NCBI RefSeq assembly: GCF_032854445.1 | Contig: NC_088295.1 | Coordinates: 69,969,058 to 70,029,057 of the forward strand | Length of the DNA stretch: 60,000 bases | Direction of reading: 5' to 3' | From: Liolophura sinensis | Taxonomy: Eukaryota; Mollusca; Polyplacophora; Chitonida; Chitonidae | Shown: in pieces, positions 1 through 24,073 of the stretch | Layout of the letters: the number at the start of each line of letters is the position of its first letter | How positions within the stretch are numbered: position 1 is the first letter of the stretch | Translations under genes and position numbers: made by a program | The notes under the pieces: generated by a model | Told to the model about the DNA's origin: nothing | Database searches by the model: none | What the model saw: only the letters and a program-made list of their open reading frames with translations

Positions 1-342
1 CTTTGTTACCAAAGAGTAAAGTAGAGTGTAATAGATTCGGTCAATAACTTGTGATACAGTTATTTGATTTAGTACATCTTTGCAAAAAGTAAGAGAATAA
101 AATCCACTTTGTAAGATGCTTTTCCTTGTTTATATCAGTGACAGGTTGTTTGTGATGTTTAAGTCACCAGGGTTAATCTTTTCATGAACTTGAGATGAGA
201 GATAGTGAGGATGTGACTAAATAAGGGTTGCAGCATAACTCAAACAAAACAGGCAACCATCAACTAAATTCATGTACATGTGACTGTGATGGTAATAATT
301 CCTAAGAATTTATATGTGTATTTGTTTTCTAAAATGGAACAG
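1..342. other. ATM intron, 3' part
   Basis: No coding exon is visible. The stretch is AT-rich and ends in an acceptor (…GGAACAG at 342) for the first ATM exon seen here. Nothing else is recognised. Confidence 0.6.
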
Positions 343-14158
<13,816 letters not shown>

Positions 14159-15790
14159 TAGAGGCCAGGTACATATGAACCATCTGATACAGGAGACCAG
14201 GGACACAACAAACCTGTGTAAGCTCTTCCCTGGATGGCAGCCATACATATGATAGAGGCCTGGTACATATGAACCATCTGATACAGGAGACCAGGGACAC
14301 AACAAACCTGTGTAAGCTCTTCCCTGGATGGCAGCCATACATATGATAGAGGCCTGGTACATATGAACCATCTGATACAGGAGGCCAGGGACATGATACA
14401 GGGGACCAGGCACCTGTAATCCTTCTGATCCAGGAGACCAGGGACATACGTACCATATAATACAGGAGGCTAGGGACACAACAAACCTGTGTAAGCTCTT
14501 CCCTGGATGGCAGCCGTACATATGAACCATCTGATACAGGAGACCAGGGACACAACAAACCTGTGTAAGCTCTTCCCTGGATGGCAGCCATACGTATGAT
14601 AGAGGCCAGTTACATATGAACCATCTGATACAGGAGACCAGCGACACAACAAACCTGTGAAAGCTCTTCCCTGGATGGCAGCCATACATATGATAGAGGC
14701 CAGGTACATATGAACCATCTGATACAGGAGACCAGGGACACAACAAACCTGTGTAAGCTCTTCCCTGGATGGCAGCCATACATATGATAGAGGCCAGGTA
14801 CATATGAACCATCTGATACAAGAGACCATTGACATGATACAGGGGACCAGGGACCTGTAATCCTTGTGATCCAGAAGACCAGGGACATATGTACCATATG
14901 ATACAGGAGGCTAGGGACATATGAACCATCTTACACAGGAGACTAGGGACATATGCACAATCTAATACAGGAGACCCTGGCCATATGAACCAGCTGATTC
15001 AGGAGATCAGGGACATATGAACCATATGCTACAGGATACCCTGGCCATATGAACCATCTGATTCAGGAGATCAGGGACATATGAACTATATGATACAGGA
15101 TACCCTGGCCATATAAACCATCTGATACAGGAGACCCGGGCCATATGAACCATATGCTACAGGGGACCTGGGTCATATGAACCATGTTATTCAGGAGACC
15201 AGATACATATGAACCATATGATACAGGAGACCAGGTACATGTGAACCATATGATACAGGAGATCAGGTGTATATGAACTGTATGATACAGGAAACCAGGG
15301 ACATACGACCCATCTGATAAAGGCACCCAAAAACAGCACAAATCTATGAAAGAAACTTCTTGGGATGGCAACCTGACATGTCAGAGGTGACTTTGGAGTA
15401 AAGATGGAGTACACCTGTGGTACAATTCAGTATCAGCAGCAGCATTTGTTCAGGATGGTGCTAACATATGTGTGTCTATTATTTTCAGTATTGGCTACAG
15501 AAGTCTCTCCGAATGAGAACAGTGAAGCACACTGAAGACAAAAGACTTTTTTACATACTTTTGGAATCACAAATTACCTTTACCAAATACAGAGCAACAG
15601 ACTGGATGGTTTATCAATGCCCTTCAGTATACATGTAAAATTGAGCCTCAGACATTGTCTAATGAAAACTTCATATCATGCATTTTGATTCTTTTTCCAC
15701 TCATGTATACACTGCTTCCATTATCAACCATTGTTATTTGTGGTTTCTGAAGGCAAGTCATATTTTGTTGGAATAAATTGTTACCAGAAG
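14159..15790 (+). other. ATM: Probable ATM 3' UTR
   Basis: The sequence after the stop first runs through the tandem array, then through 450 bases of non-repetitive AT-rich sequence, and reaches AATAAA at 15772. A possible acceptor (TTATTTTCAG at 15488) could mark an intron within the UTR. Transcript extent is inferred, not seen. Confidence 0.4.
15772..15777 (+). terminator. Candidate ATM polyadenylation signal AATAAA
   Basis: First canonical AATAAA after the ATM stop outside the array, about 1.6 kb downstream, followed by a G/T-containing stretch. A second candidate lies at 17225. Confidence 0.4.
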
Positions 15791-16414
15791 TTGGCGTATC
15801 AGTCATATATATTACGAGATTACTGGTAGACCTGTTTGAAGTGAACATAAGTCTGCCATTATATATATACTATATTTACACAGAGAAAATGGTATAGGAC
15901 ACAGTTATCACAGAAAAATACCTAAAAAATTGTATAAACGTTTGAAAGTCGAGAATATGAAGTTCAGCATTGAGGATATGGCACTGACGAACAATTCATT
16001 CCAAATAGCCATGTTGTAGAAGCCCTTACGAACTTGGCCAGTCACTAGTGCTGAAAGTGTCACATGATAATTGTCTGTCACGTCAAAACACCTATTAGCT
16101 CTCAACTGTCGGTGTAGTTTCTTATAGTGGATAGACAGATATCGGTGCAATAAATTGGATTTTGAGCTTATTTAAAGTGTTAAACAGATGCATTTTGAAC
16201 CTCACATTTATGAGCAGGGATCTGAAAACGGCTGCCCGTGTCAGAATGCGTACATGTTGAGCAGGATACTGCAGTAACTTTTCAGGGTGAGCTGGCAACA
16301 AAACCGCCATGTGAGAGTCATTTTTTGTTTGGTAAATTCCATGAAGTTGGCACAACCATCTAGGCCAAATGCTAACACCCATGTACAAGAACCCTGTTTA
16401 TTTTGTTGATAAAC
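15791..16414. other. Intergenic block with unassigned minus-strand open frames
   Basis: Two short overlapping open frames on the minus strand (16388-16122 and 16150-15908, 88 and 80 codons) lie end to end in different frames. This could be a decayed retroelement or chance. I recognise no domain in either. Confidence 0.3.
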
Positions 16415-16420
16415 GTTTTA

Positions 16421-16490
16421 GAACATTTCTGGAATACTACTTTATTAATTAATTCAGCTGTAGTGGCTGACTATATGTTCACTTTAAATT
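16421..16490 (+). repeat. Dispersed 70-bp repeat, copy 1
   Basis: GAACATTTCTGGAATACTAC…AATTAATTCAGCTGTAGTGG…ATGTTCACTTTA matches 24181-24250 with only about ten differences. The flanks are unrelated, so it is a short dispersed element or the end of a longer one. Confidence 0.7.
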
Positions 16491-16939
16491 AAGGTGGTTT
16501 ATGGTATGTGTATTAATTACAGTACTTCATGTAGAAATATGAAATTTGAGCCAAAGATTACATGCCAACCTGCTAATAAATTGCAGTGGAGAAATATTGA
16601 GTTGTCATCTTGTCGTTTAATACTATATGTTTGTGATAAAGTATGTCCTTATTACTGCCAGCTCATGAAGACTACTTCCAAATGATGTTGCTACATTTTT
16701 GAATATCAGTGCTTTTTGTAGTTGTTTTGTTTGTGAGCTTTTGATTGTTAGTTTTTGTGCTTTGAAATGTTTTTTTATGATGTTGTCGTCTGAGCAGGTT
16801 GTTGCCCTCTTGTTAAATTCTATATGTTGTTCACATGCCAATATGTTTTCAATGTGTTGCTTTTCTGACATGAAATGTTCATTTGGCAATATCGTCAAAG
16901 TATTGTTACATTTGTTACAATGGTGATCTTTTCAAATTG
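16491..16939. other. Intergenic, nothing recognised
   Basis: AT-rich, with small open frames on both strands but no domain, repeat family or codon bias that I can support. Confidence 0.4.
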
Positions 16940-17070
16940 ACAGGAGTAAATGGTCTGCCAGCAACCTGTGGATGGCCATGAGGTTCCCCTGGCACTGCCT
17001 GGTTTCCACACACCATAATGCTGGCTGACGTATATTCTTGAGTACAGCGTACATAAGTTTAAACAGTTTA
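16940..17070 (+). repeat. SINE copy, 5'-truncated and tail-less
   Basis: It contains CCAGCAACCTGTGGATGG, CCATAATGCTGGCTGACG and ATTCTTGAGTACAGCGTA in the same order as other + strand copies. The head and the AATAAATAAA tail are lost. Confidence 0.75.
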
Positions 17071-17224
17071 CATAAGCCTATTTAGCATAGACTTATTGCA
17101 GCTCAACATTTTAATGATTGCATTATACTGTAGATGTACGTATATGCAAATTGTACATGTATGCATTTACTGTAAGCATCTGGAACCCTGACTGTGTTTC
17201 CATGCTATGCTGTGCCAGTTGTAT

Positions 17225-17230
17225 AATAAA
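17225..17230 (+). terminator. Alternative polyadenylation signal AATAAA
   Basis: TTGTATAATAAACCTG is followed by T/A- and GT-rich sequence, the usual look of a metazoan 3' end. It could serve a longer ATM transcript. Confidence 0.25.
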
Positions 17231-17589
17231 CCTGATTTATTATAACTGCATGTATGTTTAATACATTAATTATTTTAGTTGATATTTGTTACTATATACC
17301 ACTCCCACCCCACTCACAAAGAAAAAGAGGGATAGATTTTCATGCTATTAATTAAACAGCCCCCTAGATAGCTTTGTTCTATCCTTCTCGGCATAGCTTT
17401 GAGAAATACAAATCTGTACTATTACTCGTGTATTAACTAAGCTGAAACTTGGTCTTTTTGAGTGTGCTGTCAACATACAGAAACTGTATGGTACAAAAAA
17501 TCCTACAGTAATTCTGTCATCATATCATCCAGTTGTTCCTGAATAATATAAACCATAAGGATTCCATTAACATGCTATGCTCTTTATTT

Positions 17590-17985
17590 TACGGGGGGTG
17601 GAATCGCCCTGTCTGTCTGCAGACATGATGTTGTCTAAGCTTCTCCAAAGAAACCACCATTTTCGATGAAGCCTACCATATATCTTGCCTATTATCTGAA
17701 TTTGTGCATGCTGAATTATAATTACAATAGATCTGTCAGCAACCTGCGGATGGTCGTGGCTTGCCCCATGTTCTGCCAGGTTTCCTCCCACCGTAATGCT
17801 GACTGCCATCATATAAGTGAAATATTTGAATACGTTGTAAAACGCCAATCAAATAAATAAATAAATACATTCAAGTAATTATTTTCAAAATTACTGCTAT
17901 TCAGGTACTTACTGCAATAATGGATTTTCATGTATGCTATTCTCTTCTGATTGCTACATTTGTCCATTCAAACTGGATAAACTAG
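17590..17985 (+). repeat. Dispersed repeat with CTGT-rich head, copy 2, split by a SINE
   Basis: The left part (17590-17722) contains CCTGTCTGTCTGC and CGATGAAGCCTACCATATAT. The right part (17873-17985) contains TGCTATTCTCTTCTGATTGC and CCATTCAAACTGGATA. Together they align block for block with 11225-11610. The SINE at 17723-17872 separates them. Confidence 0.7.
17723..17872 (+). repeat. SINE copy nested in another repeat
   Basis: CAGCAACCTGCGGATGGTCG, TTTCCTCCCACCGTAATGCT, AAGTGAAATATTTGAATACG and the tail CGCCAATCAAATAAATAAAT are all present. The head is truncated. It interrupts the older dispersed element on both sides. Confidence 0.85.
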
Positions 17986-18829
17986 TATGTATATATGTGC
18001 AGTTTGGATTTAACAATTACTTGAATTGTATTTACTGTACAGTCATGTGATGACAAAGAATCAATAGTTGTGTGTAGATACATGTACATGTATATTGTCT
18101 TCTTGTGGCTGCTGCCACTGAAGGATCATGCTGAAGACCCAAACATGACACACTACCAGGTAGATCTAAGATCTCTTTCATTCTTCCCAGCTTAGTTTTC
18201 AGAAATAGAGACCTGGACTCTTCCAGTCATTAATGTGGAAGCTGTAAACTGGGAACAGGGCCAACTGATCTGTATCTTTGCAGTAGTGTTTGTGAATTGA
18301 ATGACTTTTGACCAAATTTGGGATGATCAGGTCTCCTGTAGAAGCTGAAACTTCTGAGAAAAATTGCTCTATTCAAAATATTCTGGCTGTTTTTCCCTCA
18401 GATTGTGTTTCGACGCCATACGACTGAAAAATTGTTAAGTGCGATGTTAAACCCCCAAGCACTCGATCTCAGATAGTGCATATGCATGCGTGGTAAATAT
18501 CACGTGACAGAGATCTTGGAAATTTGTTTGGTGTACCAATATATGCCATATTGAGAGTGAAGGTCAAGGTCATTGAAAAGTTACTCATGTGCCATAAAAC
18601 TTGTTATGAAGTTTCCAAGTAAACCGTTTTGTCTTGAAACATGGTATTATCAGTTCACTAAGATTGTGAACTGCATGACTTTTGCCATAGTCAAGGCCAA
18701 GCAAAAGTTGAAATGTCGTTTTTTGACATTCACAAACACAATTTCTAGTATTTTGAACATACTGACAGGTACGTTTAACAAAACCAACTGACACCTTGCT
18801 GACACACTTTAATATGCACTGATTCACTG
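17986..18829. other. Intergenic sequence containing a second SINE 3' end
   Basis: At 18408-18470 the text TTTCGACGCCATACGACTGA…TTAAGTGCGATGTTAAACCC resembles, from memory, the 3' end of another SINE family common in molluscs. The rest shows no gene or repeat that I recognise. Confidence 0.45.
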
Positions 18830-19065
18830 CAATTGTGAGGCTCTTGACCAATGAGGTTGTATGTTTGAATCCATCTCTCACAGGTTTGGCTATGATCGTA
18901 AAGCCAGGGATATGTCAGGCACCTGGCATGTCTGGTGAAGGAGGGTGCTTGCTCCAGCCATTGACAGGCAAACCGGTCTCCTCCACACATAAACCTGACT
19001 GACATCATACAAGTAAAAGATTTTTAAGTTGGGTTACAGATACATACCTCTTAAACAAATAAAGA
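18830..19065 (+). repeat. SINE-related composite, degenerate
   Basis: GAGGTTGTATGTTTGAATCC is a B-box-like stretch. Further on, TCTCCTCCACACATAAACCT and CATCATACAAGTAAAAGATT correspond to the SINE 3' body. The central part (18895-18970) is unlike other copies. Confidence 0.5.
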
Positions 19066-19464
19066 GAAGCACATGGTTTTCAGTTTACCGTAATATATGT
19101 GATTTTGGAGCGGTATACTTAAAAGTTTCCATATAACACTGTACAGTAAATAATGTCACCCTTAAAATAAACCTATATAAGTCTGAACATTTTGTGTTGT
19201 GGAGATTTTTGAAATGTGTGTGTTTCATTTCCCAGTTGTTACATGATTCCGAAACTTAAAGATCACCATGTAATCATATAGTCTTGCTCATTCCCAATAC
19301 GTTTTGTACAATTTCCTGTACATACGGTAGATAGTGACGAACTGTAAACAAAAGAAGTACATGTATGAGCTTTCACAAACAGAATAAACAATAAATGACC
19401 GGATAGAGAAGCCCTGAGCTATTCCAGAGATAAGGGTTCCATGACAGTTGTTTCCCAGTGGTAA

Positions 19465-19767
19465 CATTCTGTTGTGTTGCTGATAGCTGATATGAAATAA
19501 CCCCACTCAACATAGATGAAGAGAAACCAAAACAAGTGAACTCTGTTGTGTTACTGATAGCTGATATCAAACAACCCAACTCAACGTAGATGAAGAGAAG
19601 CCAAAACAACTGAATTCTGTTGTGTTGCTGATAGCTGATATCAAACAACCCAACTCAACGTAGATGAAGAGAAACCCAAACAACTGAATTCTGTTGTGTT
19701 GCTGATAGCTGATATCAAATAACCCAACTCAACATGGATGAAGAGAAACCAAAACAATTAAATTCAT
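19465..19767 (+). repeat. 74-bp tandem repeat, four copies
   Basis: Units start at 19465, 19539, 19613 and 19687 and end with a short fifth start at 19761. The unit contains TGTTGTGTTGCTGATAGCTG and CAACTCAACGTAGATGAAGA. Units 2 to 4 are nearly identical; unit 1 is more diverged. Intergenic. Confidence 0.92.
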
Positions 19768-19910
19768 AGACAAACTTAAGAGAAAGCTTTGCTAAAGTCA
19801 GGTAAATTGTAACACTTTATTGTCTACCATGTTTACTCTTGGAAGCTTTGATATTTATATGTTTATGTATGCTTAGGATTTTATGTCTTACTTAACGAGG
19901 GGGGGGGGCG

Positions 19911-20020
19911 GGCTCCATGGCTCAGTTGGTTAGTGTGCTAGCGGCAGCATAATGGCCCAGGATCCTCTCACCAATGTGGTTGCTGCATATGGTGTGAAAC
20001 ACCAATCAAATAAATAAATG
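19911..20020 (+). repeat. SINE copy with tRNA-like head, internally deleted, with target duplication
   Basis: The head GGCTCCATGGCTCAGTTGGT…TAGTGTGCTAGC has the A-box pattern. After GTGGTTGCTG the copy jumps to GGTGTGAAACACCAATCAAA and the AATAAATAAA tail, losing the middle of the element. Imperfect direct repeats flank it: ATGTCTTACTTAAC at 19883-19896 and ATGTCTGACTGAAC at 20018-20031 (12 of 14 match). Confidence 0.85.
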
Positions 20021-20110
20021 TCTGACTGAACAATTTTTCTGTCATACGTCAACAAGGAGTCATTAGATGTTTGTAAATATACTGGTCCTTCTTGTAGCAG
20101 GAAGAGCCCA

Positions 20111-20260
20111 TTTATTTGATTGGTGTTTTATGCTTTACCCAAGAAAATTTCACTTATACGACTGCGGCCAGCATTATGGTGAGAGGAAAACGAGCAGAGC
20201 CCGGGGGGAACCAACAACCATCCGCAGGTTGCTGGAAGACCTTCCCACTTACTGACATGG
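20111..20260 (-). repeat. SINE copy, minus orientation
   Basis: It starts TTTATTTGATTGGTGTTTTA and continues with TTTCACTTATACGACTGCGG, CCAGCATTATGGTGAGAGGA and ACCATCCGCAGGTTGCTGGA. It is one of the best preserved copies and lacks the tRNA-like head. Confidence 0.88.
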
Positions 20261-20640
20261 GCAAAGAAATTTGTGATACAAAATGACAGCTCGTGACATG
20301 ATCTTTACTGTCAGTTCCACTACACAGTATTTTTCATAATTTTGACACTCAAGAATAAAACAATAAAATTGATTTCATGAGCTGTCAACAATATTAAATG
20401 TGCCATGCTATTATACTTGTAATTATACAATACAGGAAAGCTTATGTATTCTGTCCCTATATGTTGATATAATGCGTGACAGATGAGACTTGGATCTGAG
20501 TGGGAAATGATCTAAACTAGCCTCTCCCAACATTGCTGTGTGCTCTGGGACTGCTTGCAACCTACATGTTTGTGGGCTAGCCTACGAGGCATTGGTTACG
20601 TTTTGCACATTTGACATTTTATGACGATCCGCAATATACA
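20261..20640. other. Intergenic, nothing recognised
   Basis: AT-rich up to about 20500, then rising GC toward the probable promoter. No gene seen. Confidence 0.4.
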
Positions 20641-21522
20641 AAGGGTCCTCTGTAGCGGCCTTTTTCCTTCTGCCCGATGACCGTGGAAATTATAAACAGA
20701 AATTATTAGCAGGAATCCTGACTGGCATGGGGTGCTACGTGAGATGCCTGCCAACAAGCGAGTCTGCATTTCCGCACCCCATCAGCTGTGCTCGTGACCC
20801 TCGCGAGCTTGCTTGGGAATCCCTTGGACTGACAGCGCCATCTCCCGGGCATTGCAGTCAGAAGCAGGCTTTCCTGAGAGCTGTTGCGTGTGGACTCATT
20901 CCTTGTGATTTCCCCAATGTTTACGTCCATTTGGCTCTCTGTCTTTATTTAAAGGTAAGGCCAGATTAACTTGACACAACTCCTTCAGTTGTATGACAAA
21001 AGAGGCTCAACATAACAAGCTAGGGTGTCTTCTTTTTATGGACCGATCCCGCTGATATGATCACGAACTTATGTTACCAGTCTATAAATAGACAGGCTTT
21101 GATTGTAGAAAATATCCTGGGCTTTTCGGTAGTTCCGCCTGTTGCATGAGTTATAGCAGTGCTGAAAACACTGGTCAAACTATTGAGGCATAAACTGCTC
21201 TGTTTCTCTGTGTTTATACAGTGTTTAACGGTGAGTTCACGAGGCGTATCGGTTCGTCGACGCGAGGCCGATCTCAGTGAGAGCCGATAAGCCCTGGACT
21301 GAATTGACGTGAAAAGATTTGTTAGAAATACTGGGCGTGGTGGAAAAACCACCAACCGCTGCTCATGGGAGGACTGGTCTGGGTGGTCAACTGAAACTGG
21401 TATAAACAGTCAGTGAACTGTTTTCTCCCCTACATGTTGGCACGCTAGGCCCGATGCGTGTGGATGTGACTTACATACACCATACACAGCTATAGTTGTG
21501 AGAAGGTCTCCCTGATTTAAGC
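20641..21522 (+). promoter_or_regulatory. Probable anoctamin promoter and 5' leader
   Basis: This stretch is richer in GC and CpG than its surroundings (for example 20755-20855 and 21235-21300). TATA-like boxes are at 20691 (TATAAA) and 21083 (TATAAATA). A possible non-coding exon ends at a GTAAGG donor near 20955. An in-frame TGA at 21499-21501 lies just before the anoctamin ATG, so translation cannot begin upstream in an unspliced leader. The start site is inferred. Confidence 0.35.
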
Positions 21523-24010
21523 ATGGATCCCACATACTCACCTAAAGGCCCACCCCGGGGAATTGGCTTTGAGATGCACAATGTTCAGGCTGGATCACAC
21601 CCTGGTATGTATCTAGCATGGTATCCAGCTTGGTATCACAGATAGTCCTATAGTTCATTTATCCACTTCTGGATACAATGTTAAACGTAGGCTGGAAATA
21701 CTTTGTGTATGCCATTCTGCCAAATTATATATTATATAATATATCTTATATAAAAAATTGATTTTTCCATTGAAAAAGTGGAAAAAGATGACATTTGTAT
21801 ATATATATATAATCAGGCTTCTCAACTTTCTACATGTCATTATTCATATTATTCCTTGATAAGAACAAGACATTCGAAACTGCAGTCGGAAGACAAAGGT
21901 GTAGAAAGTTGAGAAGGCTCATTTGTTTTTTTATTCTATGTATTTATGTATAGTGAAAATGCAGAGTGTTTCTAGCCTTAAGTTAATGACTTTTCACATG
22001 TTGGCTGCTATTTGAAAGTTAAATCTTAAGTGAAAACTTGTTGTGGCTAAATATTAACTGATGTTTATAGACTGACTGATGTTCAAAATAAACTGAAAAG
22101 AAAAAAAAAAGCAAGCAGAATGTAAGAGAATTTGTGAATCATCAAGTCAGTTGATTAAATCTTGAAAATATATTGTATTTTACAAATTTATTCACATAAG
22201 TATAGTGAATTGACAATCCCATGGAGTGATATGGAATGTTTTTTAATGCCGATAAACAACATTCTTTCATATTGCAGCCAGAATGACTGCATAACCTGCT
22301 TGTGTTATGATTTGTTTTGTGTTATTACTTATTCAGGTCAGAGCTTATCTTGATGCATCTGATTAAAACAGTGATTACAAAGTTGTGAAAGATTATAAAA
22401 ATTATGAAGGAGTACACTGTAAAGACAGACTATGAAAGAGTGCTTTGTTAAGGCACACTCAGACTGTGAATGATTACATTGCATAATGCATGCGTACTAT
22501 AATTTCTGTTTTACTTCACTGTAAACTTCTAAAAGTTAAAATGATTTTTTCCAGTTTCCGCTGTTCATTTTTCAGTTGACGTGGTAAAACTATTTTCTTT
22601 ATCTTGAATGTTAATATACACACTATGGTGTTAAAGGCTTTGTAATTACAAGGGTACTACTGCTGTACATCATCACCTTAAACTAAGTAAGTTGATACAT
22701 GTACATATTTTCATTCATGTACATGTTCACAAGTTTATGTTCCACCCGAAGTGGTTTGCTCTGCTTAACAATATTAGTTGTTACTCTGTTGCAGGAGCAA
22801 GTGTTAGGGCTGATGCATAATATTGTCCATTGTTAACAATTAGACTCCAGCAATGACTGTTCTAATGTGTTAAACAGATTCTTGTCAGTTTGCTTATACA
22901 GTCCATATACATGTACTGTAGAGAAATTTAGTATGTGATAATGTTGAGGAGGCATGCCAATGCTGTTCCACATGCACTGAGGTATGCAAAGCTTGAGCAA
23001 TATTAGAGGGACAGATTACAGATGTTGTATGTGTGATTTCTAGGTGGGGTTAGCCACTCAGGTGAATGTGACAGTCAATTGCGCAAGGCCCCCTACCCTG
23101 ATTATAGACCTATACATGTTATGGTAGAGAGTAAGGCTAAGCTACTATATTATCAGTATCACATTACTTGTATATACCATGTGGAATGGCAGAAAATAAT
23201 GGAGTACTTGTTCTGCTGGTGTGATTATGACTGCTAATAATGTATTATTTAGCAGATTTAAGTATTGGTTGAGGTATTTTCAAATGAATATTCACTCAGT
23301 TTAGAATACAGCCATACAGAGCATACTGCATAATTTTCAAGGATACATCTAGTTAAAAGTGTACGTGAAGTCTAAGTTTTCTACAAAAGTCTGCAATGTC
23401 AGCATCAAGCTCATGCTCATTTACATTTGGTGTGGGGGTAAATTTCATCCCTCTTAGTAGTAAATTCTTCTCGTCTTCAGAAAGTGGAAATTGTCCTGCT
23501 TTGTAGGTGCCGGTAATTTGATGGGTTAACCCCATGTGGGTTGTGTTTGTGTCTGTTTGGTTGGTTTATTCTGAGTGAGCTACTCAGTTGGTTCATCCTT
23601 TGAGGTGACAGGTTTGGCTGGTTAGTTGTTGGTTGGGGGTTGTTAAGGTGATGGTGTAGTGTTCGGAGATGGTGACGGACTTTTTCTTGTATTGTTTGCT
23701 GGACCACTGTAGATGACTGGCTCCACTGTCTTGTCTGTGGTAACAGGCTCGGCTGGTTGGTTGTTGGTTGGAGGTTGTTGTGTCTCCTTTGGCTCCCTGA
23801 TGGTAATGGAGTAGTATTCAGAGATGTGTGGTGACAGACTTCTGGTTGTATTTCCGGAAGTATTGGCCTCTGTTGTTGAGAAGGAGGAGGTTTCTTCTTT
23901 CTGTGGCTTTGGATACAATGCAAAGGGATCACATACAAACTCAAGTTGTTGATTTAGCTTTGTTTGCTGCTGCAATAATTCAGTCTTGAGTGTATATGTA
24001 TTTATGTATG

Positions 24011-24073
<63 letters not shown>

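Noticed and set aside
14159-14800. Extra FATC copies as alternative ATM last exons
   Set aside because: They follow the TGA directly without acceptor-like polypyrimidine-AG sequences at suitable positions and fall in shifting frames, so they are unlikely to be used as coding exons.
20727-20969. 80-codon + strand open frame as an anoctamin N-terminus
   Set aside because: A stop at 21499-21501 precedes the exon 1 ATG in frame and the peptide matches nothing I recognise. It is better read as leader or promoter sequence.
21074-21355. 93-codon minus-strand open frame opposite the anoctamin promoter
   Set aside because: It lies in a CpG-richer stretch where stop codons are rarer. No domain or splice context was seen, so a divergent gene is not claimed.
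21818-21916. 16-bp inverted repeat CTTCTCAACTTTCTAC / GTAGAAAGTTGAGAAG
   Set aside because: The arms are exact but short, with a 67-bp loop and no further terminal or flanking structure. It is noted but not enough to name an element.
22087-22110. AATAAA followed by an A-rich run, as a processed retrocopy tail
   Set aside because: No gene-like sequence precedes it and no flanking duplication was found; a chance A-rich stretch is the simpler reading.
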